The notes under the pieces were generated by a model. The model was given only the letters and a program-made list of their open reading frames with translations, made no database searches and was not told the DNA's origin. The translations under genes were made by a program, and so were the position numbers. From contig CM067306.1 in the NCBI GenBank assembly GCA_034231615.1, forward strand, positions 42,208,761 through 42,272,760: a DNA stretch of 64,000 nucleotides. The letters are read 5' to 3'. This document shows positions 54,695-64,000 of the stretch, in pieces (the stretch's first letter is position 1; each line of letters begins with the position of its first letter). The stretch comes from Meghimatium bilineatum. Its lineage: Eukaryota > Mollusca > Gastropoda > Stylommatophora > Philomycidae.

Positions 54695-56195
54695 ACATTG
54701 CTGTGTTCAAGCAAACACTAAGAAGTCAGAATGGTTCCAAGTTGTTACGGGCGTTAAACAGGGATGCATCATGTCCCCATTACTTTTCTATTGATTGGGT
54801 CATGAGAAAGAGCACTGAAAATGAGCTGACAGGAATAAAATGGATTGGTTGGTTGGTTGGTTGGTTGGTTGCTGATCCAGCGGCCCATGGGCTCATGCCC
54901 TTTGACACAATGCCATTAAATGGCATTATATTGATGGGAAGTCTGTGGATTTTCGGCCCACCCCGGGACAGAGCCATAGATTAACTATCACACCTCCAGG
55001 AAGGTAGGGTTCAACCTATGCAATTCGCCTATCCACTGTAGCCAATATATGGTTCACTGTGCTCATTCCCCGCCACCAATTGACTACTGGTTATGCCGAA
55101 CTTCTCTATTGCTCTAGGCATGCAACCAAAAGTCAAAAGGATTGTCACGTCCTGAGTCACTGTGCCCCTATGATGGGTCTCAGCCATAGGAAAAAACTGT
55201 GCTGTCAGTTTCCTCCTCCCCAGTGCTGCACAGAACATCTCTGGCTCCCTCCCAACCACAGAGGGTGCATACATAAATTCAAGTAATCATGAAACACATT
55301 TCAACAAAAAAATAAAAGCATAATAAGCATAATTGTATAGATGCCGTGCCATGAAGATTCTATAAGATAACCTCAATATAACGGCATGTCATCTACTAAG
55401 GTTTTCTGTTGCATGGGTGGTTTGTCTAGTGTGCCATTGGTGAGACCCATAGACGCAACCACATGCGTATAAAATGGATTAATAATACCGTTCTCGAAGA
55501 TCTTGACTACGCAGATGACCTGGCCCTTTTGAGCACAAACCACACAGATGCTCAATCTAAGTTTGACAATCTCCACACTACTCAAATCAGATAGGGTTGA
55601 AAATCAACACATCAAAAACGCATATACTAGATTTTACGAGATCAAACGACAACATAGAAATTCAAAATGTTCCATTATTAAAAGTCAACAATATTACATA
55701 TTTAGGCACCAATCTAGCATTGGATGGAGACTCAAGTTGTTTAACTCCAACATCATCCCTATTCTATCATATGGATGCGAAAGTTGGAAAGCCACAAAAG
55801 CCACAGATAAAAGACTAGACTCATTTGAAAACAAATGCCTACGTACCATTCTGAATGTTAAGTGGAGTGACCTTAAATTTACACTACTATAAGAGAGGAA
55901 AGCAAACAAACCTATATATCTTCCTTCATTAGACAAAGGCGTTGGACTTACATCGGCCATGTTCTCAGAATGAACAGTCTAAGAATTCCCCAGCAGTCAC
56001 TATATTGGGTACCACCTGGAGTAAGAAGAAGAGGGAGACCTAGAGAAACACTACGAAGAACCATTAATAGAGAATGCATGTCAATGAACCTAAACAACAC
56101 GCAACAATTAAAGACCTGGCAACACAACGACAGAAATGGAACGCTATGGTTTCTACCCTATGCGCTGCCTATGGCCCTGGAGGAACATAACATAT
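54695..56195 (+). pseudogene. degenerate LINE reverse transcriptase with internal insertion
   Basis: Before the insertion: VTGVKQGCIMSPLLF (RT block B) and IDWVMRK. After it: LDYADDLALLS (RT block C with the catalytic YADD), then LKINTSKTHILDF, NNITYLGTNL, YGCESWKATKA, FENKCLRTILN and RRRGRPRETLRRT. Order is that of LINE ORF2 from mid-palm to the C-terminus. Several frameshifts and stops break it. A 622-bp insertion (54847-55468) splits blocks B and C. Confidence 0.85.
54847..55468 (-). mobile_element. 622-bp insertion with 12-bp target duplication and (AACC)n tail
   Basis: Flanked by ATAAAATGGATT at 54835-54846 and 55469-55480. The left end is (GGTT)n on the plus strand, that is an (AACC)n tail on the minus strand, so it is a retroposon lying on the minus strand. 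No known protein domain is seen. It is either a SINE or a non-coding 3' end of a LINE. Confidence 0.8.
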
Positions 56196-56454
56196 GATGT
56201 TCTCGATACAAGTTTTGAGATATACTAATTAAAACATAACAATCTAGTTTTAACGTTCTGAGACAATTTTCGCCAGTATAGCTATAAAACGAATATACTG
56301 GCCAGCAATACATGTTTACAAAACTAACTGTTAATGTAACGTGACAAATTCCGTATAAACCCTTGTACCTGGGGATCCATTTATTAAATAGTGACCGTCG
56401 TGATTAGAAGACCAGTTGACTAATTGGAAAACAGCCTTCTACAATGACTCAGTT

Positions 56455-56540
56455 GAATTTTCCCATGATTTTCATTGGCTGTCAACACAAAGTATAATCA
56501 TAGTGACCAATGAAAATTACGGAGAAAGTTCAAATTAGTC
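56455..56540. mobile_element. short foldback element
   Basis: TTGAATTTTCCCATGATTTTC with ATTGGCTGTCA on the left against TGACCAATGAAAATTACGG and AGTTCAA on the right. Confidence 0.65.
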
Positions 56541-56544
56541 TTCT

Positions 56545-57080
56545 TTTTCTGCGTTCACTGTTAAACTCCTGCAGATTAGCTGTATATAGTCAGGAAAGGG
56601 GAATGTATTGCGTTGTGGTTTACAGCATAGCTGTGATATCTAAAGATTTTGGAGTGACACATTCAATATCAACATAGATTCTGGGTCACTTGGACCCTAT
56701 ATGAGATGAGGCAGTGAACTCCACCCTTTTCCCGTGTGCTGCCGGGCATCGAGAAGGTACAAAGAATATCAACATTATTTACCCTCCATTCATGTCGTAA
56801 GAGGCTACTAAGGAAGTTATGGGATGGAGTTGGCTGTCCCATTCCATATAGGGTCAGTGACCCAAAGCCATGCTGAAGTAGGATGTGTCAGGACGAAAGG
56901 CGCAGATATTGCAGCAATGCTGTAAACCATGACACAATTTATTCCGTTCTCTGGACTACATCCTGATAATCTGCAGGAGTTTGAGAACGAACGCAGAGCT
57001 CCACTCCAACACTGCCTTGGTCTCCTCTTATAGCATGCATGGAAGATAAGTAGTGCTGCTATTCTTTGCTTCCATTTCGA
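56545..57080 (-). mobile_element. SINE-like family A split by another family-A copy
   Basis: Tail and middle at 56545-56733 (TTCTGCGTTCACTGTTAAAC, CAGCATAGCTGTGATATC, CCCTATATGAGATG). The head resumes at about 56999-57080 (CTCCACTCC, TCTCCTCTTATAGCATGC, GCTGCTATTCTTTGC). Between them is a plus-strand family-A copy. Confidence 0.75.
56736..56998 (+). mobile_element. SINE-like family A, nested copy
   Basis: Near full-length: CCCGTGTGCTGCCGGGCATC, ATGTCGTAAGAGGCTACTAA, CCATATAGGGTCAGTGACCC, AGGCGCAGATATTGCAGC, and TTTGAGAACGAACGCAG tail. The flanks CTCCACCC and CTCCACTCC suggest a target duplication. Confidence 0.82.
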
Positions 57081-57149
57081 GATCAGGTAACAGACTGGCG
57101 AAGTGAGTGTTGGTGGTCATTATATCGTGATAATCGAGAATATATGACT

Positions 57150-57285
57150 TTTTGGCTAAATTGAGAATCATCCTTCTAAATTGACGCATCTGTCTATTCT
57201 GGTAATTTTCATTGGCTGTCTACACAAATTATACACAAAGTGACCAATGAAAATCACATGTAACACATTAGAAGGATGATCACAG
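57150..57285. mobile_element. foldback element with long terminal arms
   Basis: GATCATCCTTCTAA-type ends (ATCATCCTTCTAAATTG against TTAGAAGGATGATC). The inner arms GGTAATTTTCATTGGCTGTC and GTGACCAATGAAAATCAC match the 56455 element. Confidence 0.7.
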
Positions 57286-58384
57286 ATGAGCTAACATGAC
57301 GACATAATCATCAACGAAAGGCGCTTTGGTATCCCTGGCTAGATTGATCGCCCACAAACCTGTTTGTGTTATGCTGGGAGAATCAGGGATTAAGGAAACG
57401 AGTTAATGTGTGTTTACATTCATTACGTTGAAGTTAGGAGAAGGTGTTTGCAGACATGAAAGGGAAGTAATCAGTTTGTAGTGAATGTTACGACGATCAA
57501 ACTTGGAAGAGAATGATGGATTAGATACAATCACCATCTCCGCCTTGAAGCCCACTCTTGCTCTTTTGAACATCAGCAAATGATTGATGTTTCATCTTAG
57601 TCGTGCGTTATCGGTATGTGCCTCACATCTGACACCAATCTACTCGTATGATTAATCTCTTAACCGTTAAGCCACAACCTGTTCGTGATACATTATCCGT
57701 TTAAACAACAGTGTACTCCTTGTATTTTACCCATCTGTTTGCATACTAAAGTTACTCATTTACCCCTTTGCCATCGTGACATTACATTTTGTACCAGTTT
57801 GATTTGATGAAATATTTTAGAATAATTTACTCGTTTTATTTTACCTAAATATTTAGTATTTTACCAATTTGATTGTCTATTGTCTGTCCCAAGGTGAATG
57901 ATGGTTGACCATCATTCATAATAGCCATTAAGCGTAGGGGTTGGAGTTTAAGCTGTCGTTCCAAGGCCAGATATCAGATATCAACGTTGACTCTTGTTCC
58001 ATGACTAGTATAAGGCCGCTTGGCTTGAAAAGTGGTGTCGCTAGAGAGGAGCAGTTCATGGGTGAGGAAGAATGGTCAATCAACGGCGTACTGGGACAGT
58101 CAGTCAACAAGTAATGGCGGATACACTCTGAGAACCTAGGGACTTGTCTGGAGTGCAGTGACGATGATCCAACGAATAATTCAATAAGGAAAAGCGAAGT
58201 CGGATCAGCCAAGATGAATGTGGCATCTGCATACCATAATATATCTGAAGTTGGCCGTGGATCGAGTGTAGAAAGTGGCAAACGTGAGCGCACAACATAC
58301 AACCATAAAGTGAGGTCACTATGGGAACGGTTTCCCATTGTGCCGTTACTGTTGGTGTCACATATTTGTAAATCGTCATAGTTT
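57286..58384. other. no gene recognised
   Basis: Contains a 201-codon minus frame (57928-58533) that runs into a foldback element. It has no recognisable domain and its first residues lie in the repeat. A weak tRNA-like minus pattern lies near 57610-57680. Confidence 0.4.
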
Positions 58385-58510
58385 AGATTATTTCCGTGCA
58401 TTTCATTAGTGGGCGTTGGCAGGCGACACAAAATGTATACATAGCGACCAACGAAAAACACGAATATAATCACAATCATCACGTATGAAGACTTGTTTTG
58501 ATTCTGCTTG
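58385..58510. mobile_element. foldback/MITE-like element
   Basis: GATTATTTCCGTGCATTTCA, GCGACCAACGAAAAACACGA and CACGTATGAAGACTTG. Same layout as 7078-7215. Confidence 0.55.
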
Positions 58511-58721
58511 TAGTCCTTTACTGTAGATATCAACGATCAAGACAAACACCTTCATTAGAGGTTCTGTTTTAGTTAATGAATAGTCTTAGTGATGACGCTA
58601 TGTATACATAATATAATAATGCATAATACATGTATACATAAATACGCATGCATATAAACACTTGAATAGATCAGAACATTTACTCGTACAAGGTTAGAAG
58701 TGTAGAGAGCAATTTTCTTGA
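58511..58721. other. no gene recognised
   Basis: AT-rich spacer with TATACATAA-type simple sequence. Confidence 0.4.
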
Positions 58722-59350
58722 TCCAATTTCTATTCATTGATCTGATTGTATATCCTTTGACATGGCTGTATATTCATTGATCTGATTGTATATTCTTTGA
58801 TCTGATTGTATATTCATTGATCTGATTGTATATTCATTGATCTGATTGTATATTCTTTGATCTGATTGTATATTCATTGATCTGATTGTATATTCATTGA
58901 TCTGATTGTAAATTCTTTGATTGTAAATTCTTTGATCTGATTGTATATTCATTGATCTGATTGTAAATTCTTTGTTCTGATTGTAAATTCTTTGATCTGA
59001 GTGCAAATTCTTTGATCTGATTGTAAATTCTTTGATTGTAAATTCTTTGAACTGATTGTATATTCTTTGATCTGATTGTATATTCATTGATCTGATTTTA
59101 AATTCTTTGTTCTGATTGTAAATTCTTTGATCTGAGTGCAAATTCTTTGATCTGATTGTAAATTCTTTGATTGTAAATTCTTTGAACTGATTGTATATCC
59201 ATTGATCTGATTATATATTCATTGATCTGATTATATATCCATTGATCTGATTGTATATTCATTGATCTGATTGTATATTCATTGATCTGATTGTATATTC
59301 ATTTATTTGATTATATATTCTTTGATCTGATTGTGTCATCTTTGATGTGA
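58722..59350. repeat. 21-22-bp minisatellite, left part
   Basis: About 29 copies of TGATCTGATTGTATATTCAT and a TTCTTTGA variant. It shares its unit with 60255-60375, so the LINE fragment between inserted into the array. Confidence 0.93.
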
Positions 59351-59354
59351 TTAT

Positions 59355-60254
59355 ATTATTAGGTATTAGGTATGTTGGTTATCATCTTCGGAAACGTCCA
59401 TAGGTGCTCCGATCTCCGCTTCAGTAAATCTCTCAGGGTATAACGGCTTTTGGTTCCAGTTCTATGTTGGTTCACTACTCTTTTTGAAATCTTTGTCAGG
59501 GGTTCTCTTCGGGCCACGCCTGCATTCTTGATATTGACTCATGCTTATTCATCTCAAAATCCTCTGATCGTGAGGACTCACGAAGAGCAGTGAGTATGTC
59601 TGCTCGGTCAATAGGCTGACCGTCTGTTGTGGTGGCGAGACTAGCTAACTTGTCGGCCAGTTCGTTTCCCTCCACGCCCGCATGTCCGGGGACAAAAACA
59701 AGTGTGAGTTTTCGTAATGATGGCCGAATTTTAGCTCTCTCTAATGACTCCGCCCATTCCCTACGTACATCGCCTGTTTTGACCTTCTGAATCATATTCA
59801 GTGAATCACTTAGTATGCATGCATGGGAATAGGTTAGCGATTCCAGCCAGTAAAGTGCCTGAGTTACGGCGAATACTTCCATAGTTAGACTGCTCGTTGT
59901 TGCGGTAAAGGCACCACTGGCTTCGTGTACTGTTTTCCCTTTTGCTCTGACAGTAAAGGCCCATGCGCAACGATGGTGACGGATGACCGACCCGTCCGTG
60001 TAAATAACATCTGAATCATCGGCATTCTCGCAAATTAGTGCCTTGACCGCAGCATCCACGCTTAATTGGCTGTGTTTCCTGCACTGTTGAGCGTAATGAC
60101 GGTCTTGACTGCCTCTTGAAAGAACGTAGGAATAGGTATTCTTTCCTCGACAGGAGCTATGTCTTCTGGGGCGCTGATATGTTTAACGGGATCATCGGCC
60201 CGACACATCCACGATTTGCCTCTCTTAAGCCTGATTCCCTTCACAAGAGGGAGC
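59355..60254 (-). pseudogene. LINE fragment with well-preserved RNase HI domain
   Basis: The minus frame from 60059 to 59496 (187 residues) carries an RNase HI domain. It has VIYTDGSV (Asp), LTMEVFAVTQAL (Glu), CILSDSLNMI (Asp) and VFVPGHAGVEGNELADKLAS (His and final Asp), so all four catalytic positions are present. The upstream 60254-60062 frame (ELPLVKGIRLKRG to SAGNTAN) is the RT-RNaseH linker and is separated from it by a stop/frame change. It is truncated at both ends. The type is that of RNase HI-bearing LINE clades. Confidence 0.85.
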
Positions 60255-60375
60255 TCCCTGATTTGATTATATATTCTTTGATTTGATTGTACATTCTTTG
60301 ATTTGATTGTACATTCTTTGATTTGATTGTACATTCTTTGATTTGATTGTATATTATTTGATTTGATTGTACATT
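60255..60375. repeat. 21-bp minisatellite, right part
   Basis: Five copies of TTTGATTTGATTGTACATTC, a variant of the left array beyond the LINE. Confidence 0.9.
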
Positions 60376-60629
60376 ATTAATTTATTTCAGGGATCATGTA
60401 TGGACTGTAATTCTTCCGTAGGATCTGCACTATCTTAGGAGCATTATTGGCTCTTCATGCAGGTAATTTACAAGTTATTGCCACAAGTAAACTTCCCTTT
60501 TGTTTCTTTAACCCGTTCTGTCTCACAATTCTCTCGCATGAACTTGAGGATGGTTCTAGACGAGTCTACCGTCCATACTGAACTAGCAATTTTATTGAAT
60601 ATATAAATGGTTCCTGATAATTCAGCAGT
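60376..60629. other. no gene recognised
   Basis: Short unique spacer. Confidence 0.4.
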
Positions 60630-61235
60630 ATCTCCTGTATAAGATATACTTCCAACAGCTTTTACAGCAGTATCTCCTGTATAAGATATACTTCCAACAG
60701 TTGCTGCAGCAGTATCTCCTGTATAAGATATACTTCCAACAGTTGCTGCAGCAGTATCTCCTGTATAAGATATACTTCCAACAGTTGTTGCAGCAGTATC
60801 TCCTGTATAAGATATACTTCCAACAGTTGCTGCAGCAGTATCTCCTGTATAAGATATACTTCCAACAGTTGCTGCAGCAGTATCTCCTGTATAAGATATA
60901 CTTCCAACAGTTGCTGCAGCAGTATCTCCTGTATAAGATATACTTCCAACAGTTGCTGCAGCAGTATCTCCTGTATAAGATATACTTCCAACAGTTGCTG
61001 CAGCAGTATCTCCTGTATAAGATATACTTCCAACAGTTGCTGCAGCAGTATCTCCTGTATAAGATATACTTCCAACAGTTGTTGCAGCAGTATCTCCTGT
61101 ATAAGATATACTTCCAACAGTTGCTGCAGCAGTATCTCCTGTATAAGATATACTTCCAACAGTTGTTGCAGCAGTATCTCCTATACTTCCAACAGTTGTT
61201 ACAGCAGTATCTCCTGTATAAGAAATACTTTCAAA
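60630..61235. repeat. 42-bp minisatellite
   Basis: About 14 nearly identical copies containing TTCCAACAGTTGCTGCAGCA and GTATCTCCTGTATAAGATAT. The unit is 14 codons long and stop-free on both strands, so long frames occur on both. They are by-products. Confidence 0.95.
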
Positions 61236-61263
61236 AATTTTCTGAAAAACCAGGTCCTTTTAT

Positions 61264-61536
61264 CAGTGGTTTTCAATCTCATTGGACCCGTTGCCCCATA
61301 TTTGGGACACATTTCTTTCTGTGCTCCCCCCCCCTCTTCTGATGCCTTATAAATGTCATTGGTTTTCATTTTTCAAGTCATGAAAGATTTTTTAAGCTTT
61401 ATTGATATTATTATTGTGTTTATCGCTCAAGTGATTACCTTACTGTCGATTCAATTTCAAAATTGTCCTCCGTGACCCTCCTGTAAATCTTCGTAACTGA
61501 CAGGGGGCGCCGTTTGGCACATTTTGAGAACCACTG
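61264..61536. mobile_element. hAT-type MITE
   Basis: CAGTGGTTTTCAATCTC at the left and TTTTGAGAACCACTG at the right are inverted ends. The interior has GGGGGCGCCGTTTGG and a C run, typical of this MITE type. The 8-bp flanks match poorly. Confidence 0.75.
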
Positions 61537-61549
61537 CTACATATTATTT

Positions 61550-61805
61550 CATCAGTAACTGAAAAATAATGTCCTGTATATGCTATTCCTTCATTAGTAA
61601 CTGAATAGTAATGTTTTGTATAAGATATTCTTTCATCAGTAGCTGAAAAGTAAAGAATCGTATATAATATTCCTTCATTAGTAGCTGAAAAGTAAAGAAT
61701 CGTATATAATATTCCTTCATTAGTAGCTGAAAAGTATTGTTCTGTATATATTTTTTCAGTAGTAGTAATCGAAAAGTAATGTTCTGTATATATAATATGT
61801 TCAAA
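61550..61805. repeat. 42-bp minisatellite, diverged
   Basis: Six copies of TTCATTAGTAGCTGAAAAGT plus a GTATATAATATTCC-type half. Same 42-bp period and similar TGTATAAGATATNCTTNCA core as the array left of the hAT element, so probably the same ancestral array. Confidence 0.88.
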
Positions 61806-62836
61806 TTGGCCGAAAATACAAAAATCCCCTGAACATAAATTTCATGGCCAGTAACATTTAAAATTTGGAGAAATTTGGCTATGAAATGAGATTGTGGAAA
61901 CTGTTGTAGACAGACTCCCGTCTATTTTATCATTTGTATGTTGTGGATTGTGTCACTTGGTTTCATGTAATTTTTACTAACAAACCTGTTGCTATGAGTG
62001 TCAGCTGGTGGTTAAATCTGGCGATGATGTAATATTGACACGAGTCTGTTGACTGTATGACAACAGTAGCACACAAAAACACACACACAGGCACTCTATG
62101 CCGTGTTTGTAGTTTGTATTTCGACATGTTAAGTGAAATGTCTTATCGCCAGTTTTGAATCTCCTGCTGGAAGTTCCACAGTGATTGTATGCAAGTATTT
62201 AACAACACCTAACGGAACTTCGAGATTGGTTTGTCAACCGTTTTTGTGTGACCGTGTGACAGGTTGGAATTTTATCTCTGAAAATATATAACTCATATTT
62301 TCTTGGCGAAAGTGACATAGATAAACGTCTTCTACAATCGCTTTTGAGATGTTGACATAAGTTTGATGAAGACAACCAACATTCTACTCAAGCTTGTAAT
62401 CTACAATTTCATACGTTATTTCCAGATATGCTATAGGATGAAGTCATAAACTGCATATTATAAAATAACTGAGATTTTGGTTATTTAAGAATAATGAACA
62501 AGTCTTCTTTATGTTCAGTTGTTATGGACCCCGTGTCATTATATCATCTTTGTGAGGCAGCGTTGATTTGAAATGATTTTATTTGACATTCTTATGTCTT
62601 TAAGTGACACATGAATTCCAATTGTAATGTGTACATATTGGACGAGGACATCATTAAGGATGAGACTTTTACGAGGGATAAAGGTATTGAATGAGTTTCG
62701 AAATGCTCGAGGAGATAGTAGAGAAGGACGATTGAAGGGTAAAATGAGGAAGATATACAACCAACGGGCTCATACGAACTACCAGCATACGTAACCTTCT
62801 CTTTTCATGTTGAGAGAAATATAAATTCCCGTGGGG
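61806..62836. other. mostly unique; MITE-like interior at 61806-61900
   Basis: AATTTCATGGCC and AAATTTGG patches resemble the interior of the MITE at 14453-14634. The rest shows no gene. Confidence 0.4.
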
Positions 62837-62963
62837 ATGCTTGGAGTGTACCGCCGTTTCTTCAGAAAATCGCTCATCACTGATGTCTTGATTTTCTGTA
62901 TGTGTCTCACGTGCGCGTGTCGTACATGTCCGCGTGCCGTAGATGTGACTTCCTACAGGAGAG
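62837..62963 (+). CDS. possible first coding exon with N-terminal hydrophobic segment
   Basis: An ATG at 62837, preceded in frame by TAA at 62822, opens 42 codons. They start MLGVYRRFF with basic residues, then a hydrophobic run LITDVLIFCMCLTCA, then Cys/Arg-rich sequence. The frame reaches a strong splice-donor match (GAG/GTAAGT) at 62963/62964. It could be the signal-peptide or signal-anchor exon of a host gene extending to the right. No downstream exon could be identified, so it may be coincidental. Confidence 0.3.
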
Positions 62964-64000
62964 GTAAGTTCCTAATAATTCATCCTTCATCCTTGTTTGT
63001 TAATTAAAAATTATTTTTTTTTAGCTAAGAGATCTGTGATTAAATAATGATACACTCGTAAATAAAGAGGGACGGGTTGGGCTGCTTTCATTTTCACTAA
63101 TTTGCTATATGTTCGAGTTATCTATAGGCTAGGAGGGGAATTGAATCTTCCAAATGATTACCTAATATATTCGGCCCTGCTCGATCATGGTCATGTAGTT
63201 ATGTGTGTGTTCATGAGACATCAGTTTTTTCCACACCACAGAACTGGTGTCTATTTCTCTAGAATTGGACTTTGTCTTTGTTGCTACTCATAGATCAAGA
63301 GTGGGAATCCTTTTTGAGTCAATGTCCCAAATTCAGTAATATTCGCTCGAGACAATCAAACACCTTCACCAGAGATAGGACCTCTCTTGCAGTTTAAGAT
63401 AGCTTGTGATTTCATATTTTCGAAGATGAAGGACCAGTGCATATACGGTGTAGTAACTATATCTTACTAGTCAAGTAATATTGCTTTATCGGTCTGCATA
63501 GATGTATTGTCTTACTGGACTAAAAGTGTTCTATCAACCCGAGAACTTCTCTATAATACTATCCATATGCCGAGTCACATCATCCTTCATTGTATCTACC
63601 CTGCGTCTGCCGAGTCACATCATCCATCATTGTATCTACCCTGCGGCTCAATCAGTTGTACCATCATTTTCTGACGGGGTGGTGCGTGTGTGACAGCGAT
63701 AAGGAGGGTCTTGTTGCCTCTCTGTATCAATAGGACCCTCACTTCATACAAACTGATTTTCCAGTGTTAGAAAGTATGATGGCTCTGCCAACTAGACCGA
63801 AAGCACATTAGACTTAACCCAAGTGGTTCTATTCGTGCCTGTGTTAATGTTTGGCCTAGGAATGAGATTGTCTAAATCGGCCTGTTTGTCTGCCATTTCC
63901 CTGGCTCAGTTTCTGCAGCATTCCCGCATATATTTAGTTGACACTGGCATACCTGTCAGCTAGCACATATTTCCCGTATTTATACAGACAATACTCATGT
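62964..64000. other. no gene recognised; short direct duplication
   Basis: A 39-bp direct duplication (GCCGAGTCACATCATCCTTC unit) lies at about 63570-63650. Small frames show no domain. Confidence 0.45.

Noticed and set aside
57928-58533. 201-codon minus frame as a host gene
   Set aside because: Its N-terminal part lies in a repeated foldback element and the remainder has no recognised domain. Could be chance.
60662-61342. Long frames on both strands of the 42-bp array
   Set aside because: Both strands are open because the 14-codon unit has no stop in those frames. Simultaneous long frames on both strands argue against coding.

Overview
The window looks like repeat-dominated nuclear DNA of a metazoan. 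It holds an LTR retrotransposon, several kinds of non-LTR retrotransposon, a Penelope-like GIY-YIG endonuclease remnant, hAT-type and TA-flanked MITEs, SINE-like dispersed repeats and tRNA-derived repeats. There are no operons, no bacterial genes and no CRISPR array. The mixture of LINE tails, tRNA-like SINEs and many minisatellites suggests an invertebrate, perhaps a mollusc or another lophotrochozoan. That is a guess from repeat style, not from a diagnostic gene. No complete host protein gene can be supported. One possible first coding exon (62837-62963) is the best host-gene candidate.

The most notable element is a nearly intact LTR retrotransposon on the minus strand at 28065-35118. Its two 1448-bp LTRs are almost identical and it is flanked by a 4-bp target duplication. 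It carries an intact gag, then a -1 frameshift signal (a GGGAAAC heptamer followed by a predicted H-type pseudoknot) into an intact second frame. That second frame encodes an RRM-like RNA-binding domain followed directly by a complete DD(35)E integrase. Protease, reverse transcriptase and RNase H are absent, so the element looks non-autonomous but recently mobile. It sits inside the 3' coding end of an older LINE.

Layout. 1-4.2 kb: minisatellites and two LINE tails. 4.26-6.95 kb: a 51-bp minisatellite of about 53 copies. 7-22 kb: foldback elements, SINE-like families A and B, tRNA-like repeats, minisatellites, a hAT MITE and degenerate LINE RNase H remnants. 23.4-26.4 kb: a compound minisatellite with a tandem duplication of about 1.06 kb. 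28-35.1 kb: the LTR element. 35-42 kb: a hAT element, LINE tails and a 24-bp minisatellite. 43.1-44.9 kb: a large inverted duplication of a LINE that already contained a SINE. 45-50.5 kb: minisatellites, a diverged duplication, a TA microsatellite. 50.6-57.3 kb: a LINE tail, the Penelope-like remnant, a palindrome-rich minisatellite, a degenerate LINE RT with a dated later insertion, and nested SINEs. 58.7-61.8 kb: minisatellites interrupted by a LINE RNase H fragment and a hAT element. 62-64 kb: mostly unique sequence.

Most long open frames here come from tandem arrays whose unit is a multiple of three, or whose units lack stops in every frame. They are not called as genes. All family assignments were made by eye from motifs and were not confirmed by database search.
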